A DNA stretch of 64,000 bases from Actinopolymorpha pittospori (GTDB lineage Bacteria > Actinomycetota > Actinomycetes > Propionibacteriales > Actinopolymorphaceae), in contig NZ_JADBEM010000001.1 in assembly GCF_014873875.1 (NCBI RefSeq), positions 8,060,001 to 8,124,000 on the forward strand, written 5' to 3'. The notes under the pieces are model-generated. The model saw only the letters and a program-made list of their open reading frames with translations, was not told the origin of the DNA and did no database searches. Made by a program: the position numbers and the translations under genes. This document shows, one piece after another, positions 26,436 through 35,660 of this stretch. Numbering within the stretch: the stretch's first letter is position 1; the number at the start of each line of letters is the position of its first letter.

Positions 26436-28115
26436 TCAGCGCTCGTCGATACGGGAGATCAGCCAACCACCGGTCCCGGCACGGGCGAGCGTGATCTCAC
26501 GGGTCTTCGGCTCGCCCGCGGGCTGCGACACGCGCTCCCCGTCAGCGCCCACCACGGTGTACGCCTGCAACTGGTCGACCACCCGTAGCACCGTCTGGTT
26601 CCGCCCCGCACTGACCACGTCGAGCGTCCTGACCGCGAACCGCAGCCCTTCCAGGTGGCACCCGCTGGGTATGCACTTCTCGATCTGCGTGGTGTCCTTG
26701 GCCACGAGGTCCGAACCTGGCGTGTAGACAGTGCCCAGCAGCGTCGGGTCGGAGGCGGCGAAGGCCTGTGCCCGCCGCTGGTCGAGGTCGGCCAGCACCC
26801 CTCGCCATCTCGCCTCCTGGGCATCGGGGGCAGGCGGTCGCGGCGGCGAGGTCGTCCCGCTCGGCGCGCTGGGGTTGGCGGTGGCCGGAGGCGTCGACGG
26901 GCCCCGCTCCTGCCCTGACGTCGGCGCGGCACTGGGGCGGGGGCTGCGGGTGCCCTCAGGCGTCGCGTCGTCGGAGGCGACCGGAGGTGGCTCCGGCCTC
27001 GACCGGCCGGCCCAGACGACGCCGCCGACGACACCACCCGCGACCACGACGATCGCGACCACGACGGTGATGATCAGGCCGACGCGTCGACGGGGCTCAT
27101 CGTCGTCGACGTCGGCATCGGCCGTCTCGACCACGCGCGGACCGACCGGAACGCGTTGGGCGCTCGGGCTCGTCAGCGGGTCGGCCGCGGCACCGGCCCC
27201 GGCGCCGGTCGTTCCACCTGGGCCTGGCTGGTTGCCGGCCGGGGGCGTTTCCCGGTCCGCTGGGCCGGCGGGTGGGGCCGGCTTCGGGGTGTCGCGGGAG
27301 GCGGCCGCGATCGCCGAGGCGACGTCCGCGTCACTCAGCACCAGGCCGATCGGGAAGCGTACGGGAGCCGGGGGACACGCGCCGTAGAGCAGGTCGGCGA
27401 ACTGGGCGGCCGTGGGTCGCCGCGCGGCGACCGGCTGCAAGCCGACAGCGACGGCGTGGGCAAGCCCCTGGGGCACGTCCGGCACCGCCTCGGGAAGCGG
27501 CGGGCGGGGCTGTCCCGGGCGAGGCGGGATCCCGGTGAGGGCGGTGTAGCAGACGGCGGCGAGGCCGAAGACGTCACCCGCCGGGGTCCGTCCGCCCGGA
27601 CCGGCACTCGGATCGGCGTAGCCGAGCGTGCCGAGCGCCTCGCCACCTTCGATCAGGCCGAGCAGGCCGAGGTCGGCGAGCAGCGGCCGGCCGTCCGCGG
27701 TGAAGAGGATGTGCTCCGGCGTCACGTCGCCGTGCACGAGCCCGCGTTCGTGGGCGGCGGCCAGGGCCTCCGCCAACGGTGCCACGGCCGTGACCACCTC
27801 GCCGGGATCGAGCGCACCTCGGCCGTTCAGGAGCTGGTCGAGACTGCCTCCGTCGGCGTGGTCCAGGACGAGGACGAGTTCGTCGCCGAAGGGCAAGGAG
27901 TCCTGGATCCGCAACAGGTGTGGATGTCTGAGGATGTCGAGCAGTGACACCAGCCGCCGCACCTCGTCGCGCGCTCCCTGGTCGCGGGGGCTTAGTCGCT
28001 TGAGGGCGACCGGCGCCCCGGAGCCGTGCCGGCGGGCGAGCCAGACCTCGCCGGTGGCGCCCGCGCTCACGAGCGCGTCGATGTCGTAGCCCTGGACCCG
28101 GAACTCCCCCCGCAT
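26436..28115 (-). CDS. Ser/Thr kinase-like receptor 1 of 3
   Basis: 559 residues: kinase domain (about 10-260), Pro-rich juxtamembrane region, one membrane helix (about 325-350), Pro/Thr-rich stalk, and an extracellular NTF2-like domain (about 430-559). The Gly-loop SAGATGEVW and the lysine in VALKRL are intact. The catalytic loop reads HGDVTPEHILF: the Asp is kept, but Arg of HRD and the Mg-binding Asn are lost. DFG reads DLG. Activity is therefore doubtful. The ATG at 28115 is chosen over a TTG 9 nt upstream because the two paralogues start at the same place and GAGAGG precedes it. It is the last of three tandem paralogues on this strand. Confidence 0.82.
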   Translation of the reverse strand: MRGEFRVQGYDIDALVSAGATGEVWLARRHGSGAPVALKRLSPRDQGARDEVRRLVSLLDILRHPHLLRIQDSLPFGDELVLVLDHADGGSLDQLLNGRGALDPGEVVTAVAPLAEALAAAHERGLVHGDVTPEHILFTADGRPLLADLGLLGLIEGGEALGTLGYADPSAGPGGRTPAGDVFGLAAVCYTALTGIPPRPGQPRPPLPEAVPDVPQGLAHAVAVGLQPVAARRPTAAQFADLLYGACPPAPVRFPIGLVLSDADVASAIAAASRDTPKPAPPAGPADRETPPAGNQPGPGGTTGAGAGAAADPLTSPSAQRVPVGPRVVETADADVDDDEPRRRVGLIITVVVAIVVVAGGVVGGVVWAGRSRPEPPPVASDDATPEGTRSPRPSAAPTSGQERGPSTPPATANPSAPSGTTSPPRPPAPDAQEARWRGVLADLDQRRAQAFAASDPTLLGTVYTPGSDLVAKDTTQIEKCIPSGCHLEGLRFAVRTLDVVSAGRNQTVLRVVDQLQAYTVVGADGERVSQPAGEPKTREITLARAGTGGWLISRIDER

Positions 28116-28209
28116 GATCGCCAAGCCTCTCAGACCGCGGTCGGACGAGCGACCGCGTCGTCCCCGACGCGGTCTCCAGCGCTGAGCGACGTCGTCGGCG
28201 TGGGCACCC

Positions 28210-29970
28210 TCACCTCGCCGGTTCCGTTGGCGCCGGGCCGATCTGTCTGCTCGCCGCTATCAGCCATCCGCCCGATCCGTTCGGCTCGAGAGTCATGCGG
28301 AACCGCTTCGCCGTTCCGCCGTCGTGCGGGTACAGGTTGCCACCGATCTCGAGGCGATAGGGCTGCAGCTGGCTCACGGCGTCGACCACCACCCGACCGG
28401 GGCTTTGCGAGACCACGTCCAACGACAGGATCGGGGTGCGCAGGTTGACGACACTCGTGACGTTCTGCTGCGCGTAGTCGCGCATGTTGTCGAGGTCCTC
28501 CCCCAGTGCGTCCGAACCCGGTTTGTAGACCTCGCTGAGTACCTTCTGGTCCCATGTCCGGTAGGCCTCGGCGCGCTTCTGGTCGAGCTGGTCGAGGACG
28601 GCGGTCCAGCGCGCCTCCGCGGCATTGCGTGGGGTACTGCTCGGCACCGGTGGCTGCGGCGGTGGAGCCGGAACGCTCGGCGTCGTCCGCGCCTGCGACG
28701 TCGGCGTCGGCGTCGGTGTCGGATCCGGCGGCGCGTCGTCGCTCAGCGCTCGCCATCCGAAGACCCCGGCAGCCCCGACCGCGACGAGCAGGACCGGAAC
28801 ACCGATCGCCAGCAGCAGGAGGCGGGGGCGCCGGGACGTCTCCTCGTCGTCGCCTTCGTCACGATCCCGGTCGTCGCGGGCGTTCCGCCCGTCGCCGCCA
28901 CCTGAAGGCACGCCCTGGTGGGGGGCCGGAAAGCTGGGCGGCGGGCCTGGGAAACCCTCCGGCAGGCCGGACGTCGCGGGGTCACCATCCGAACGCGGGT
29001 CGGCCATGGGACCCGGACCCGGACCTGGACCCGGGCCAGGTCCCGCACCAGAACGGGGACCGGGCGCGGGTCCTGATCCTCGTTCTGGTGCGGGGCCCCC
29101 TCCTCCGATGACGAAGGGATCCTGCTCCCCGAACGGCGACGAGGACCCAGTACCCAGATCTCCCGCGAACGGCGAGGAGGAGTCGCCGAGAGTCGTCGGC
29201 ATGGAGGGAAAGCGGACTGGCGCACTCGGACAGGCGGCGGCGAGCTGTGCCCCGAACTGTGCGGCGTTCGGGCGCAGGTTGGGCTTGCTCTGCAGGCCGG
29301 CCTCGACGATGTGCGCGAGTGCGGACGGAACCCCTGGTGCCACCTGGTGGAGCGGCCGGTGGCCGTACCCCGGCTCCGGAGGCGCGCCGGTCAGGGCGGT
29401 GTAGCAGACGGCGGCGAGACCGTAGACGTCGCCCGCGGGCGAGGCCGGTGAGCCGTCCTGGCCGGCTGGATCGGTGTAACCGACGGTTCCGGACTCGCCT
29501 CCCTCCACCAGGGCCAGCAGGCCGGCGTCGGCCAGCAGTGGACGGGCGTCGGCGGTGAAGAGGACGTTCTCCGGTGTGACGTCGGCGTGGGTGACGCCGC
29601 GGCGGTGGAGTACGTCGAGCGCGCCGGCAAGCGCGGTGGCGACCGTGACGACCTCGCCAGGATCAAGGGTCGCCCGGGCGAGCAGCAGTTGGCCGAGGCT
29701 GCCGCCCTCGGCGTAGTCGAGAACGAAGACCAGCTCACCGCCGTACGGCAGCATCTCCCGGATCCGCACCAGGTGCGGGTGTGCGAGGGACTCCAGCGCA
29801 GCGACGATCCGGCGCGCCTCGTCCTGCGCGTCGGTGTCGCGGGGGCGGACGCGCTTCAGCGCCGCGTGGGCACCCGAGGACTGCTCACGGGCAAGCCACA
29901 CCTCGCCCGCCAGGCCCGCGCCCAGCAGCCCTTCGATGTCGTATCCCTCGACGTGGAAGTCGCCCTGCAT
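28210..29970 (-). CDS. Ser/Thr kinase-like receptor 2 of 3
   Basis: 586 residues, same layout as its neighbours: kinase domain, Gly/Pro-rich linker (with a PGPGPGP-type run), one membrane helix, and an external NTF2-like domain. The Gly-loop GAGLAGEVW is intact and the Lys lies in ALKRV. The catalytic loop reads HADVTPENVLF, so Asp and Asn are both present, but the DFG position reads DAG. Among the three it keeps the best catalytic loop. It is 94 bp from receptor 1 and 90 bp from receptor 3. The outer domain could sense envelope ligands; that is inference. Confidence 0.82.
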   Translation of the reverse strand: MQGDFHVEGYDIEGLLGAGLAGEVWLAREQSSGAHAALKRVRPRDTDAQDEARRIVAALESLAHPHLVRIREMLPYGGELVFVLDYAEGGSLGQLLLARATLDPGEVVTVATALAGALDVLHRRGVTHADVTPENVLFTADARPLLADAGLLALVEGGESGTVGYTDPAGQDGSPASPAGDVYGLAAVCYTALTGAPPEPGYGHRPLHQVAPGVPSALAHIVEAGLQSKPNLRPNAAQFGAQLAAACPSAPVRFPSMPTTLGDSSSPFAGDLGTGSSSPFGEQDPFVIGGGGPAPERGSGPAPGPRSGAGPGPGPGPGPGPMADPRSDGDPATSGLPEGFPGPPPSFPAPHQGVPSGGGDGRNARDDRDRDEGDDEETSRRPRLLLLAIGVPVLLVAVGAAGVFGWRALSDDAPPDPTPTPTPTSQARTTPSVPAPPPQPPVPSSTPRNAAEARWTAVLDQLDQKRAEAYRTWDQKVLSEVYKPGSDALGEDLDNMRDYAQQNVTSVVNLRTPILSLDVVSQSPGRVVVDAVSQLQPYRLEIGGNLYPHDGGTAKRFRMTLEPNGSGGWLIAASRQIGPAPTEPAR

Positions 29971-30060
29971 GGTCGCTCAGCCTTCCAGAACGCGGATCCG
30001 CGGTTCCGCCGGGTCACACCGGATCTCGGTGGCTTGGCAGCGGCACGTCACACCCGAACG

Positions 30061-31941
30061 TCAGCGGCTCGAGCTGCCCGCCTGACACACCTGGAGTTCC
30101 GGTGAGACCTCACCGCCGACCTGCCACTCCTTCGAGATCCGCCACGCGGTCGTCCCCTTGAGCGGGACGGCCTCGATCCGCACGGTCTTGACGGGCCCGC
30201 CCGGGCACTGCAGGCGACGGCCGTCCCGCATCACCATGGTGTAGGGCTGCTCCTGGCGGAGGGCCTCGAACCTGATCGCCGTCGGCGTCTTCGAGACCAG
30301 CGTCAGCCGAAGAATGGGGCGGCTCAGACCGATCACCCGCGCCGCCTTGTTCGTCGCCATCGCCGCCATGTACTGGTGGTTCTCCTGGTAGGACGGCGAA
30401 TGGGGCGCGTAGAGCTGCAGCAGGAGGTCCGGATCGCGGTGCGCGAACGCGTTGGAGCGCCGCTGGTCGAAGACCTTGAACGTCTCGAACCACTGCTTGG
30501 TGAGCGGATCGGTCGGGACGGTCACGCTCGGCGTCGGCGTGGGCTTCGCCGTCGCGGTCCGGGTGGGTGTGGCAGTGGGATCGGCGACCGGCGTCGTCCC
30601 GGCCGACGACCGCCAGATGACGACACCGACGATCACGGCGACCACGAGCAGAACCACACCACCGATCAGGACGTACGGCGGCCTCCGGGAGTCGCCGCGT
30701 TCGGCGGAGTCGGGGTCTCCGGAGGGTCGGCCCGGTGGCCCGGACGTTCGTCGCGGAGGCGCTCCCGGTGGGGGCGGGCCGACCGGTCGAGCAGCGTGCG
30801 GATCCGGACCCGACGACGGCGGCAGGCCCGGACCGCGCCCAGGCAACCACGGCTGTCCGGCTGGAGCGCCCGGCCTCCCTCCGACACCTGAGCCAGCGAT
30901 GCCCGGACCACCGACTACCTGGCCACCGGCAACCTGGCCACCGACTACCTGGCCACCGACACCCGGACCCTCGCGGACCGGGGTGCGTTGCTGGTGCGGA
31001 CGGTCGCTCGGCGACCCGTCGCGAGAGGGACCGGGTGGGCCCTGGTGTGCCTCACCGCCCGGGGCGCCGCCAACCCGAAGTCCGCCGGCCCCGGCGCCGC
31101 CCTCGTCGGTGTGCCGGGCGTCACCGCCGAGCCTGGTGAAGTCGGGCGCCGTGGGCTCGGCCACTGGTGTCGAGTCGGGCAACCGGACGGGTACCGCGGG
31201 ACACGACGTCGTGAGCAGGGTGCCGAACTGACTCATGTGCGGCCGCATGTCCCAGGCGCGTTGCATGCCGGCCTCGATCGCGTGGGCGAGACCGGGGGGC
31301 ACACCGGGTGAGACCTGGTGGATCGGCCGGTGCCGCTCGCCCGCAGGCGGGAGGAGCCCGGTGAGGGCGGTGTAGCAGATGGCGGCGAGGCTGTAGACGT
31401 CGCCGGCCGGGCTTGGTTCGGACTCCCCCGCCTCGGCTGGGTCGGCGTACGCGTCGGACGGTTCGTCGTCGGGCGCGGCCAGCTTCGCCAGGCCGAGGTC
31501 GGCGAGCACCGGCTGGCCGTCCGCGCTGAAGAGGATGCTGTCGGGTGTGAGGTACCCGTGCACGAGGCCGCGTTCGTGGGCCGCCGCGAGCGCCCGGGCC
31601 ACGGTGCTCGCGATCGTGACGACCTCACCGGGGTCGAGCACTCCGCGCACCAGCAGCAACTGCTCGACACTGCCGCCTTCGGCATGGTCGACGACCAGGA
31701 CGAGTTCCCCGTCGTAGGGCAGGAGCTCCTTGACCCGACGCAGGCGAGGATGCCCGAGCGCGTCCAGCCGCTCGACCAGCCGACGGGCCTGGTCGACAGC
31801 CGTCGCGTCCCGCGGCCGGATCCGCCGCAGGGCCACCTGCTCACCGTTCGCCTCATCGCGGGCGAGCCACGTCTCCCCGATGGGCCCGGCACTAAGCAGC
31901 CCCTCGATCTCGTACCCGTCAACGTCGAAATCGCTCCGCAC
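30061..31941 (-). CDS. Ser/Thr kinase-like receptor 3 of 3, predicted pseudokinase
   Basis: 626 residues, first gene of the array. The Gly-loop SAGPIGETW is present and the Lys is in ALRRI, where Arg stands in the usual Lys neighbourhood. The catalytic loop reads HGYLTPDSILF: the catalytic Asp is Tyr and the Asn is Ser, so phosphotransfer is not expected. DFG reads DLG. A Gly/Gln/Val tandem repeat lies in the linker, then a membrane helix and an external domain related to those of receptors 1 and 2. The GTG at 31941 is set by alignment with the paralogues; GAAAGG precedes it in the same leader context as receptor 1. Confidence 0.82.
   Translation of the reverse strand: MRSDFDVDGYEIEGLLSAGPIGETWLARDEANGEQVALRRIRPRDATAVDQARRLVERLDALGHPRLRRVKELLPYDGELVLVVDHAEGGSVEQLLLVRGVLDPGEVVTIASTVARALAAAHERGLVHGYLTPDSILFSADGQPVLADLGLAKLAAPDDEPSDAYADPAEAGESEPSPAGDVYSLAAICYTALTGLLPPAGERHRPIHQVSPGVPPGLAHAIEAGMQRAWDMRPHMSQFGTLLTTSCPAVPVRLPDSTPVAEPTAPDFTRLGGDARHTDEGGAGAGGLRVGGAPGGEAHQGPPGPSRDGSPSDRPHQQRTPVREGPGVGGQVVGGQVAGGQVVGGPGIAGSGVGGRPGAPAGQPWLPGRGPGLPPSSGPDPHAARPVGPPPPGAPPRRTSGPPGRPSGDPDSAERGDSRRPPYVLIGGVVLLVVAVIVGVVIWRSSAGTTPVADPTATPTRTATAKPTPTPSVTVPTDPLTKQWFETFKVFDQRRSNAFAHRDPDLLLQLYAPHSPSYQENHQYMAAMATNKAARVIGLSRPILRLTLVSKTPTAIRFEALRQEQPYTMVMRDGRRLQCPGGPVKTVRIEAVPLKGTTAWRISKEWQVGGEVSPELQVCQAGSSSR
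30905..30965. repeat. Short tandem repeats in receptor 3 linker
   Basis: Imperfect repeats of the type ACCTGGCCACCG occur four times in about 60 bp, encoding a GGQVVGGQVAGGQ-like run in the juxtamembrane linker on the minus strand. Confidence 0.7.
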
Positions 31942-32106
31942 GTATCCAAGCCTTTCAGACCTTGGGCGACAATACGATCTCAGCGGGTGCCGGCCACGAC
32001 GACAAGGAGCGACCACGTCAGCGCCGGCGGCGATACTTCGCGGGCCGAACACTGCTCGCCGATGCCTTGCGATGCCCACGACGCCACACGTTCTAAGCTG
32101 CAGGAT

Positions 32107-32766
32107 ATGGGTTCACTGCGGTTTCTCAGGGCTGGGTTCGGACCCCGCGCCCTGGACTACGAGGTGGCGTGGGCGCGACAGCGCGAACTCCACGCCGCGC
32201 GGGTGGCCGGTGAGGCGCCCGACACCGTGCTTCTTCTCGAACACCAGGCCGTGTTCACGGCCGGTAAGCGCACCGAGCCGCACGAGCGACCGATGGACGG
32301 CACCCCGGTCATCGACGTCGACCGCGGCGGCAAGCTGACCTGGCACGGACCCGGGCAGTTGGTCGGCTACCCCATCGTCAAGCTGCCCGAGCCGATCGAC
32401 GTCGTGGCGTTCGTCCGCGACCTTGAGCAGGCGTTGATGAACGTCTGCTCCGACGTCGGACTCGCGACGACCCGCATCGAGGGCCGTAGCGGCGTCTGGG
32501 TTCCCGCCGACGAGCGGGGCCCTGCCCGTAAGGTCGCCGCGATCGGGCTCCGCGTCGCCCAGGGCGTGACGATGCACGGCTTCGCGCTCAACTGCGACTG
32601 TGACCTTTCCGCCTACGGCCTGTTCGTGCCGTGCGGCCTCGCCGACGCCGGCGTCACGTCACTCACGACAGAACTCCGACACCGCGTGAGCGTCGACGAC
32701 GTGCTCGAGATCACCGAACGCCGAATCAGCGAGGTACTCGACCACTCCTCCGCCCAGGTCGCCTGA
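32107..32766 (+). CDS. lipB: Octanoyltransferase LipB
   Basis: Transfers octanoyl from acyl carrier protein to the lipoyl domains of E2 and GcvH, the first step of lipoate synthesis. 219 residues, with family blocks LLLEHQAVFTAGKRT, RGGKLTWHGPGQLVGYPI (conserved His) and KVAAIGLRV (catalytic Lys region), and the GLFVPCGLADAGVTSL block carrying the catalytic Cys. It is divergent from the kinase array; lipA follows after the YjjX-type gene. The sucB, gcvT and lpdA products are its clients or partners. Confidence 0.95.
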   Translation: MGSLRFLRAGFGPRALDYEVAWARQRELHAARVAGEAPDTVLLLEHQAVFTAGKRTEPHERPMDGTPVIDVDRGGKLTWHGPGQLVGYPIVKLPEPIDVVAFVRDLEQALMNVCSDVGLATTRIEGRSGVWVPADERGPARKVAAIGLRVAQGVTMHGFALNCDCDLSAYGLFVPCGLADAGVTSLTTELRHRVSVDDVLEITERRISEVLDHSSAQVA

Positions 32767-32776
32767 GCGGGCCTCC

Positions 32777-32920
32777 GCATCCCGGCCGGCGGCGTTGTCG
32801 TCGGCGCCGAGAGAACACCGCTATCGGCTTCTCCTCCGCCTTGCCAACCGGGCGCGGGCGACCCGCTCACCCCACGCGTTCCGGCATCCCGGCCGGCGGC
32901 GTTGTCGTCGGCGCCGAGAG
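32777..32920. repeat. 37-bp perfect direct repeat after lipB
   Basis: The same 37 bp (beginning GCATCCCGGCCGGCGGCG) occurs at 32777-32813 and 32884-32920, 107 bp apart start to start. Neither copy lies in a convincing gene. Inner GC-rich palindromic bases (GGCCGGC, TCGGCGCCGA) are present in both. Confidence 0.85.
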
Positions 32921-32990
32921 GCGAGGAGGACAACGTGACCAGCGTGGATGCAGGGGTATCGCGAGTCAGGCGGGAGGTGGGAGACGCACC

Positions 32991-33578
32991 CTAGTTGGCC
33001 GATCCCGCGGCCGGCTCGGGAGCCGGCGGGAAGCTGAGCCCGGCGTTGCGGAACGGCACCAGGGCGAGCACCATCGCGTGGGCGTAGTAGGCAACCCGGT
33101 CGATGACACCGCCCGTGAGCGGACCGACCGTACCGGTGCTCGACTTGGTGTCCTTCCCGCCCATGATCGCGTCGGTCGCCTCGCCGAGTTCGACACCCCG
33201 GCGTACCAGGTCGGCGATCTCCGACGGCAGCGCGAACGTCGCCGTCCGGCTCTCGCCCCTGGTCAGCTGGGCGTCCGGACCGCAGCGCCCGAGCACGACG
33301 ATCCAGGCCATGCACTCGAGGTTTCCGTCGCGTTCGAGCACGCCGCCCTCGAGGCCGACCCAGAAGTCGGCCTCCGGCAGCACCGTCCGCGCGGCGTCGA
33401 CGCGGTTGCGGGCCCCACGCAGCGTCTCCTCGTCACCGACCGGCTGGTCGGGGACACCCGAATCGACGTCCACCACGATCGCCTCGACGTCGTCATGACC
33501 GAGCGCGACCCGGACGGCTTCGAGCGTGGCGCGGCGCTTGACCGGGTTTCCCGAAGCGATAGCTACACGTATGGACAC
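32991..33578 (-). CDS. YjjX/DUF84-family inosine/xanthosine triphosphatase
   Basis: House-cleaning nucleoside triphosphatase removing ITP/XTP. 195 residues with the N-terminal VAIASGNPVKRRATLEA, central VGLEGGVL and C-terminal MGGKDTKSSTGTVGPLTGG blocks of the family. The GTG at 33578 is chosen to match the family N-terminus; an upstream in-frame start would add 14 residues. It is divergent from lipA. Confidence 0.85.
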   Translation of the reverse strand: MSIRVAIASGNPVKRRATLEAVRVALGHDDVEAIVVDVDSGVPDQPVGDEETLRGARNRVDAARTVLPEADFWVGLEGGVLERDGNLECMAWIVVLGRCGPDAQLTRGESRTATFALPSEIADLVRRGVELGEATDAIMGGKDTKSSTGTVGPLTGGVIDRVAYYAHAMVLALVPFRNAGLSFPPAPEPAAGSAN

Positions 33579-33816
33579 GACGCACAACCTAACCCGCGGT
33601 GGCCCCAGGCCCCACGCCACCGTCCGCCCCCGGACCGGACGGATGGGTACGAAGTCACCTGGACCGGCCCGCTACCGGCCGCGACGAGGCCCGAAGACAG
33701 ACTCGCGGACCCTGATCGACGGCGCCGGACGACGGCGCCGGACGACCCGACATCGGCGGTTTGGCCGCCGGTACGCCAGTTCACCCCGTCCGCGCGCGGC
33801 AACGTACGCTGAGGGA

Positions 33817-34764
33817 GTGACTGTGGTGGTTCCGGAGGGACGCAAGCTGCTGCGCATCGAGGTGCGCAACAGCCAGACCCCGATCGAGAAGAAGCCCGAG
33901 TGGATCAAGACCCGGGCGAAGATGGGCCCCGAATACACCGAACTCCGCGCACTGGTCAAACGTGAGCAGCTGCACACGGTGTGCCAGGAGGCCGGCTGCC
34001 CCAACATCTACGAGTGTTGGGAGGACCGCGAGGCGACGTTCCTCATCGGTGGGGACCAGTGCACCCGGCGCTGCGACTTCTGCCAGATCGAAACCGGCAA
34101 GCCGGTCGACCTCGACCGCGACGAGCCCCGCCGGGTGGCCGAGAGCGTACGCACGATGGGCCTGCGCTACGCCACCGTCACCGGCGTCTGCCGGGACGAT
34201 CTCGAGGACGAGGGCGCCTGGATCTACGCCGAGACCGTCCGGGAGATCCACGCCCTGAACGACGGTGTGGGCGTCGAGCTCCTCGCCCCCGACTTCTCCG
34301 GCCGTCCCGAGCTGCTCAACCAGATCTTCGAGGCGCGGCCCGAGGTCTTCGCCCACAACGTCGAGACCGTCCCGCGGATCTTCCGCCGGATCCGCCCCGG
34401 TTTCCGTTACGAGCGCTCCCTCGACGTCCTGCGCCAGGCGCGGTCCTTCGGCCTGGTCACGAAGTCCAACCTCATCCTCGGCATGGGCGAGGAACGCGAG
34501 GAGATCAGCCAGGCGATGCGCCACCTGCTCGACGCGGGCTGTGAGCTGCTGACGATCACGCAGTACCTCCGTCCCTCGGTGCGGCACCACCCGGTCGAGC
34601 GGTGGGTCAAGCCGGAGGAGTTCGTGGAACTGCGCGAGGAGGCACTTGGACTAGGCTTTGCGGGAGTGATGTCCGGACCGCTCGTCCGCTCCTCCTACCG
34701 CGCCGGCCGGCTCTACCGCCAGGCGCTGGAGTCGCGGAAGCTTCCGGCAGCGCCCACGAACTGA
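33817..34764 (+). CDS. lipA: Lipoyl synthase LipA
   Basis: Radical SAM enzyme that inserts two sulfurs into the octanoyl group. 315 residues from GTG. Auxiliary cluster cysteines lie in CQEAGCPNIYEC, the radical SAM cluster in CTRRCDFCQI, and the C-terminal SSYRAG serine region is present. The longer upstream frame is non-homologous. It completes the lipoate pair with lipB. Confidence 0.96.
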   Translation: MTVVVPEGRKLLRIEVRNSQTPIEKKPEWIKTRAKMGPEYTELRALVKREQLHTVCQEAGCPNIYECWEDREATFLIGGDQCTRRCDFCQIETGKPVDLDRDEPRRVAESVRTMGLRYATVTGVCRDDLEDEGAWIYAETVREIHALNDGVGVELLAPDFSGRPELLNQIFEARPEVFAHNVETVPRIFRRIRPGFRYERSLDVLRQARSFGLVTKSNLILGMGEEREEISQAMRHLLDAGCELLTITQYLRPSVRHHPVERWVKPEEFVELREEALGLGFAGVMSGPLVRSSYRAGRLYRQALESRKLPAAPTN

Positions 34765-34847
34765 CCGAACTGACCCGATCGGTTCGCGCTGTCTCGATGT
34801 GACCCGGATTCCGCACAGCTCCTGAGGAAGGAACGCAGCCGCCGACC

Positions 34848-35546
34848 ATGGCCAAGCGCGACGACAGCCCCGAGAACAAGCCCGGGCGGGTTGCCCAGAT
34901 CCGGGCCGCTTACTCGATCACCAAGGAAGTCCAGCCGCTGATCGGGCTGATCCTGCTGGGGATCTTCCTCGGCGTGATCGTGATCTTCGTCGCGGTCGGG
35001 TTCATTCTCGACAACCCGATCCTCTGGGGTGTCACGGGCATCCCGTTCGGTGTGCTCCTCACCGTGATCATCTTCGGGCGCCGGGTGGAGAAGGCCGCCT
35101 ACTCCCGCCTCGAAGGGCAGCTCGGAGCGGGCGCCAACGCTCTGTCGACGCTGCGCCGGGGCTGGAAGGTCGACCCCGCGATCGCGGTGACCCGAAACCA
35201 GGACGTCGTGCACCGCGTCGTCGGACGTCCCGGCATCGTGCTCGTCGGCGAGGGTGCGCCCAACCGGATCAGCAACCTGCTGGCCAACGAGAAGCGCAAG
35301 CACTCCCGGGTCGCACCCGACACGCCGATCTACGACGTGGTCGTCGGCGACGGCGAGGGCCAGGTCCCGCTGCGCCGGCTGTCCGGCCACGTCATGAAGC
35401 TCCCCCGCAACCTCCGTCCGGCGGAGGTCACCGAGGTCCTCAACCGGCTCAAGGCGCTGTCCGCCAACCGTCAGCAGTTGCCGATCCCCAAGGGTCCGCT
35501 GCCCAAGAACGCCAAGCTCCCGCCGGGCGCGTCGCGCCCCCGTTGA
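34848..35546 (+). CDS. DUF4191 membrane protein
   Basis: 232 residues: a short charged N-terminus, two membrane helices (about 30-55 and 60-80), then a soluble domain with GRPGIVLVGEG and a basic Pro-rich tail. This matches DUF4191, an actinobacterial family commonly found next to lipA and of unknown function. GAGGAAGGA precedes the ATG. It ends at a strong terminator. Confidence 0.85.
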   Translation: MAKRDDSPENKPGRVAQIRAAYSITKEVQPLIGLILLGIFLGVIVIFVAVGFILDNPILWGVTGIPFGVLLTVIIFGRRVEKAAYSRLEGQLGAGANALSTLRRGWKVDPAIAVTRNQDVVHRVVGRPGIVLVGEGAPNRISNLLANEKRKHSRVAPDTPIYDVVVGDGEGQVPLRRLSGHVMKLPRNLRPAEVTEVLNRLKALSANRQQLPIPKGPLPKNAKLPPGASRPR

Positions 35547-35576
35547 GCCGTTCGACCCGACTGGCCTCCGAAGAAG

Positions 35577-35606
35577 GCTGATCCCCGCGGTGTCGCGGGG
35601 ATCAGC
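35577..35606. terminator. Terminator hairpin after DUF4191 gene
   Basis: A perfect 13-bp stem GCTGATCCCCGCG (35577-35589) / CGCGGGGATCAGC (35594-35606) with a GTGT tetraloop. It serves both convergent genes. Confidence 0.8.
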
Positions 35607-35660
35607 ACGGGTGGCGCCAGGGGGATGCGGCGCAAGGGACTCGGTGCGCGTACCCAGGTC

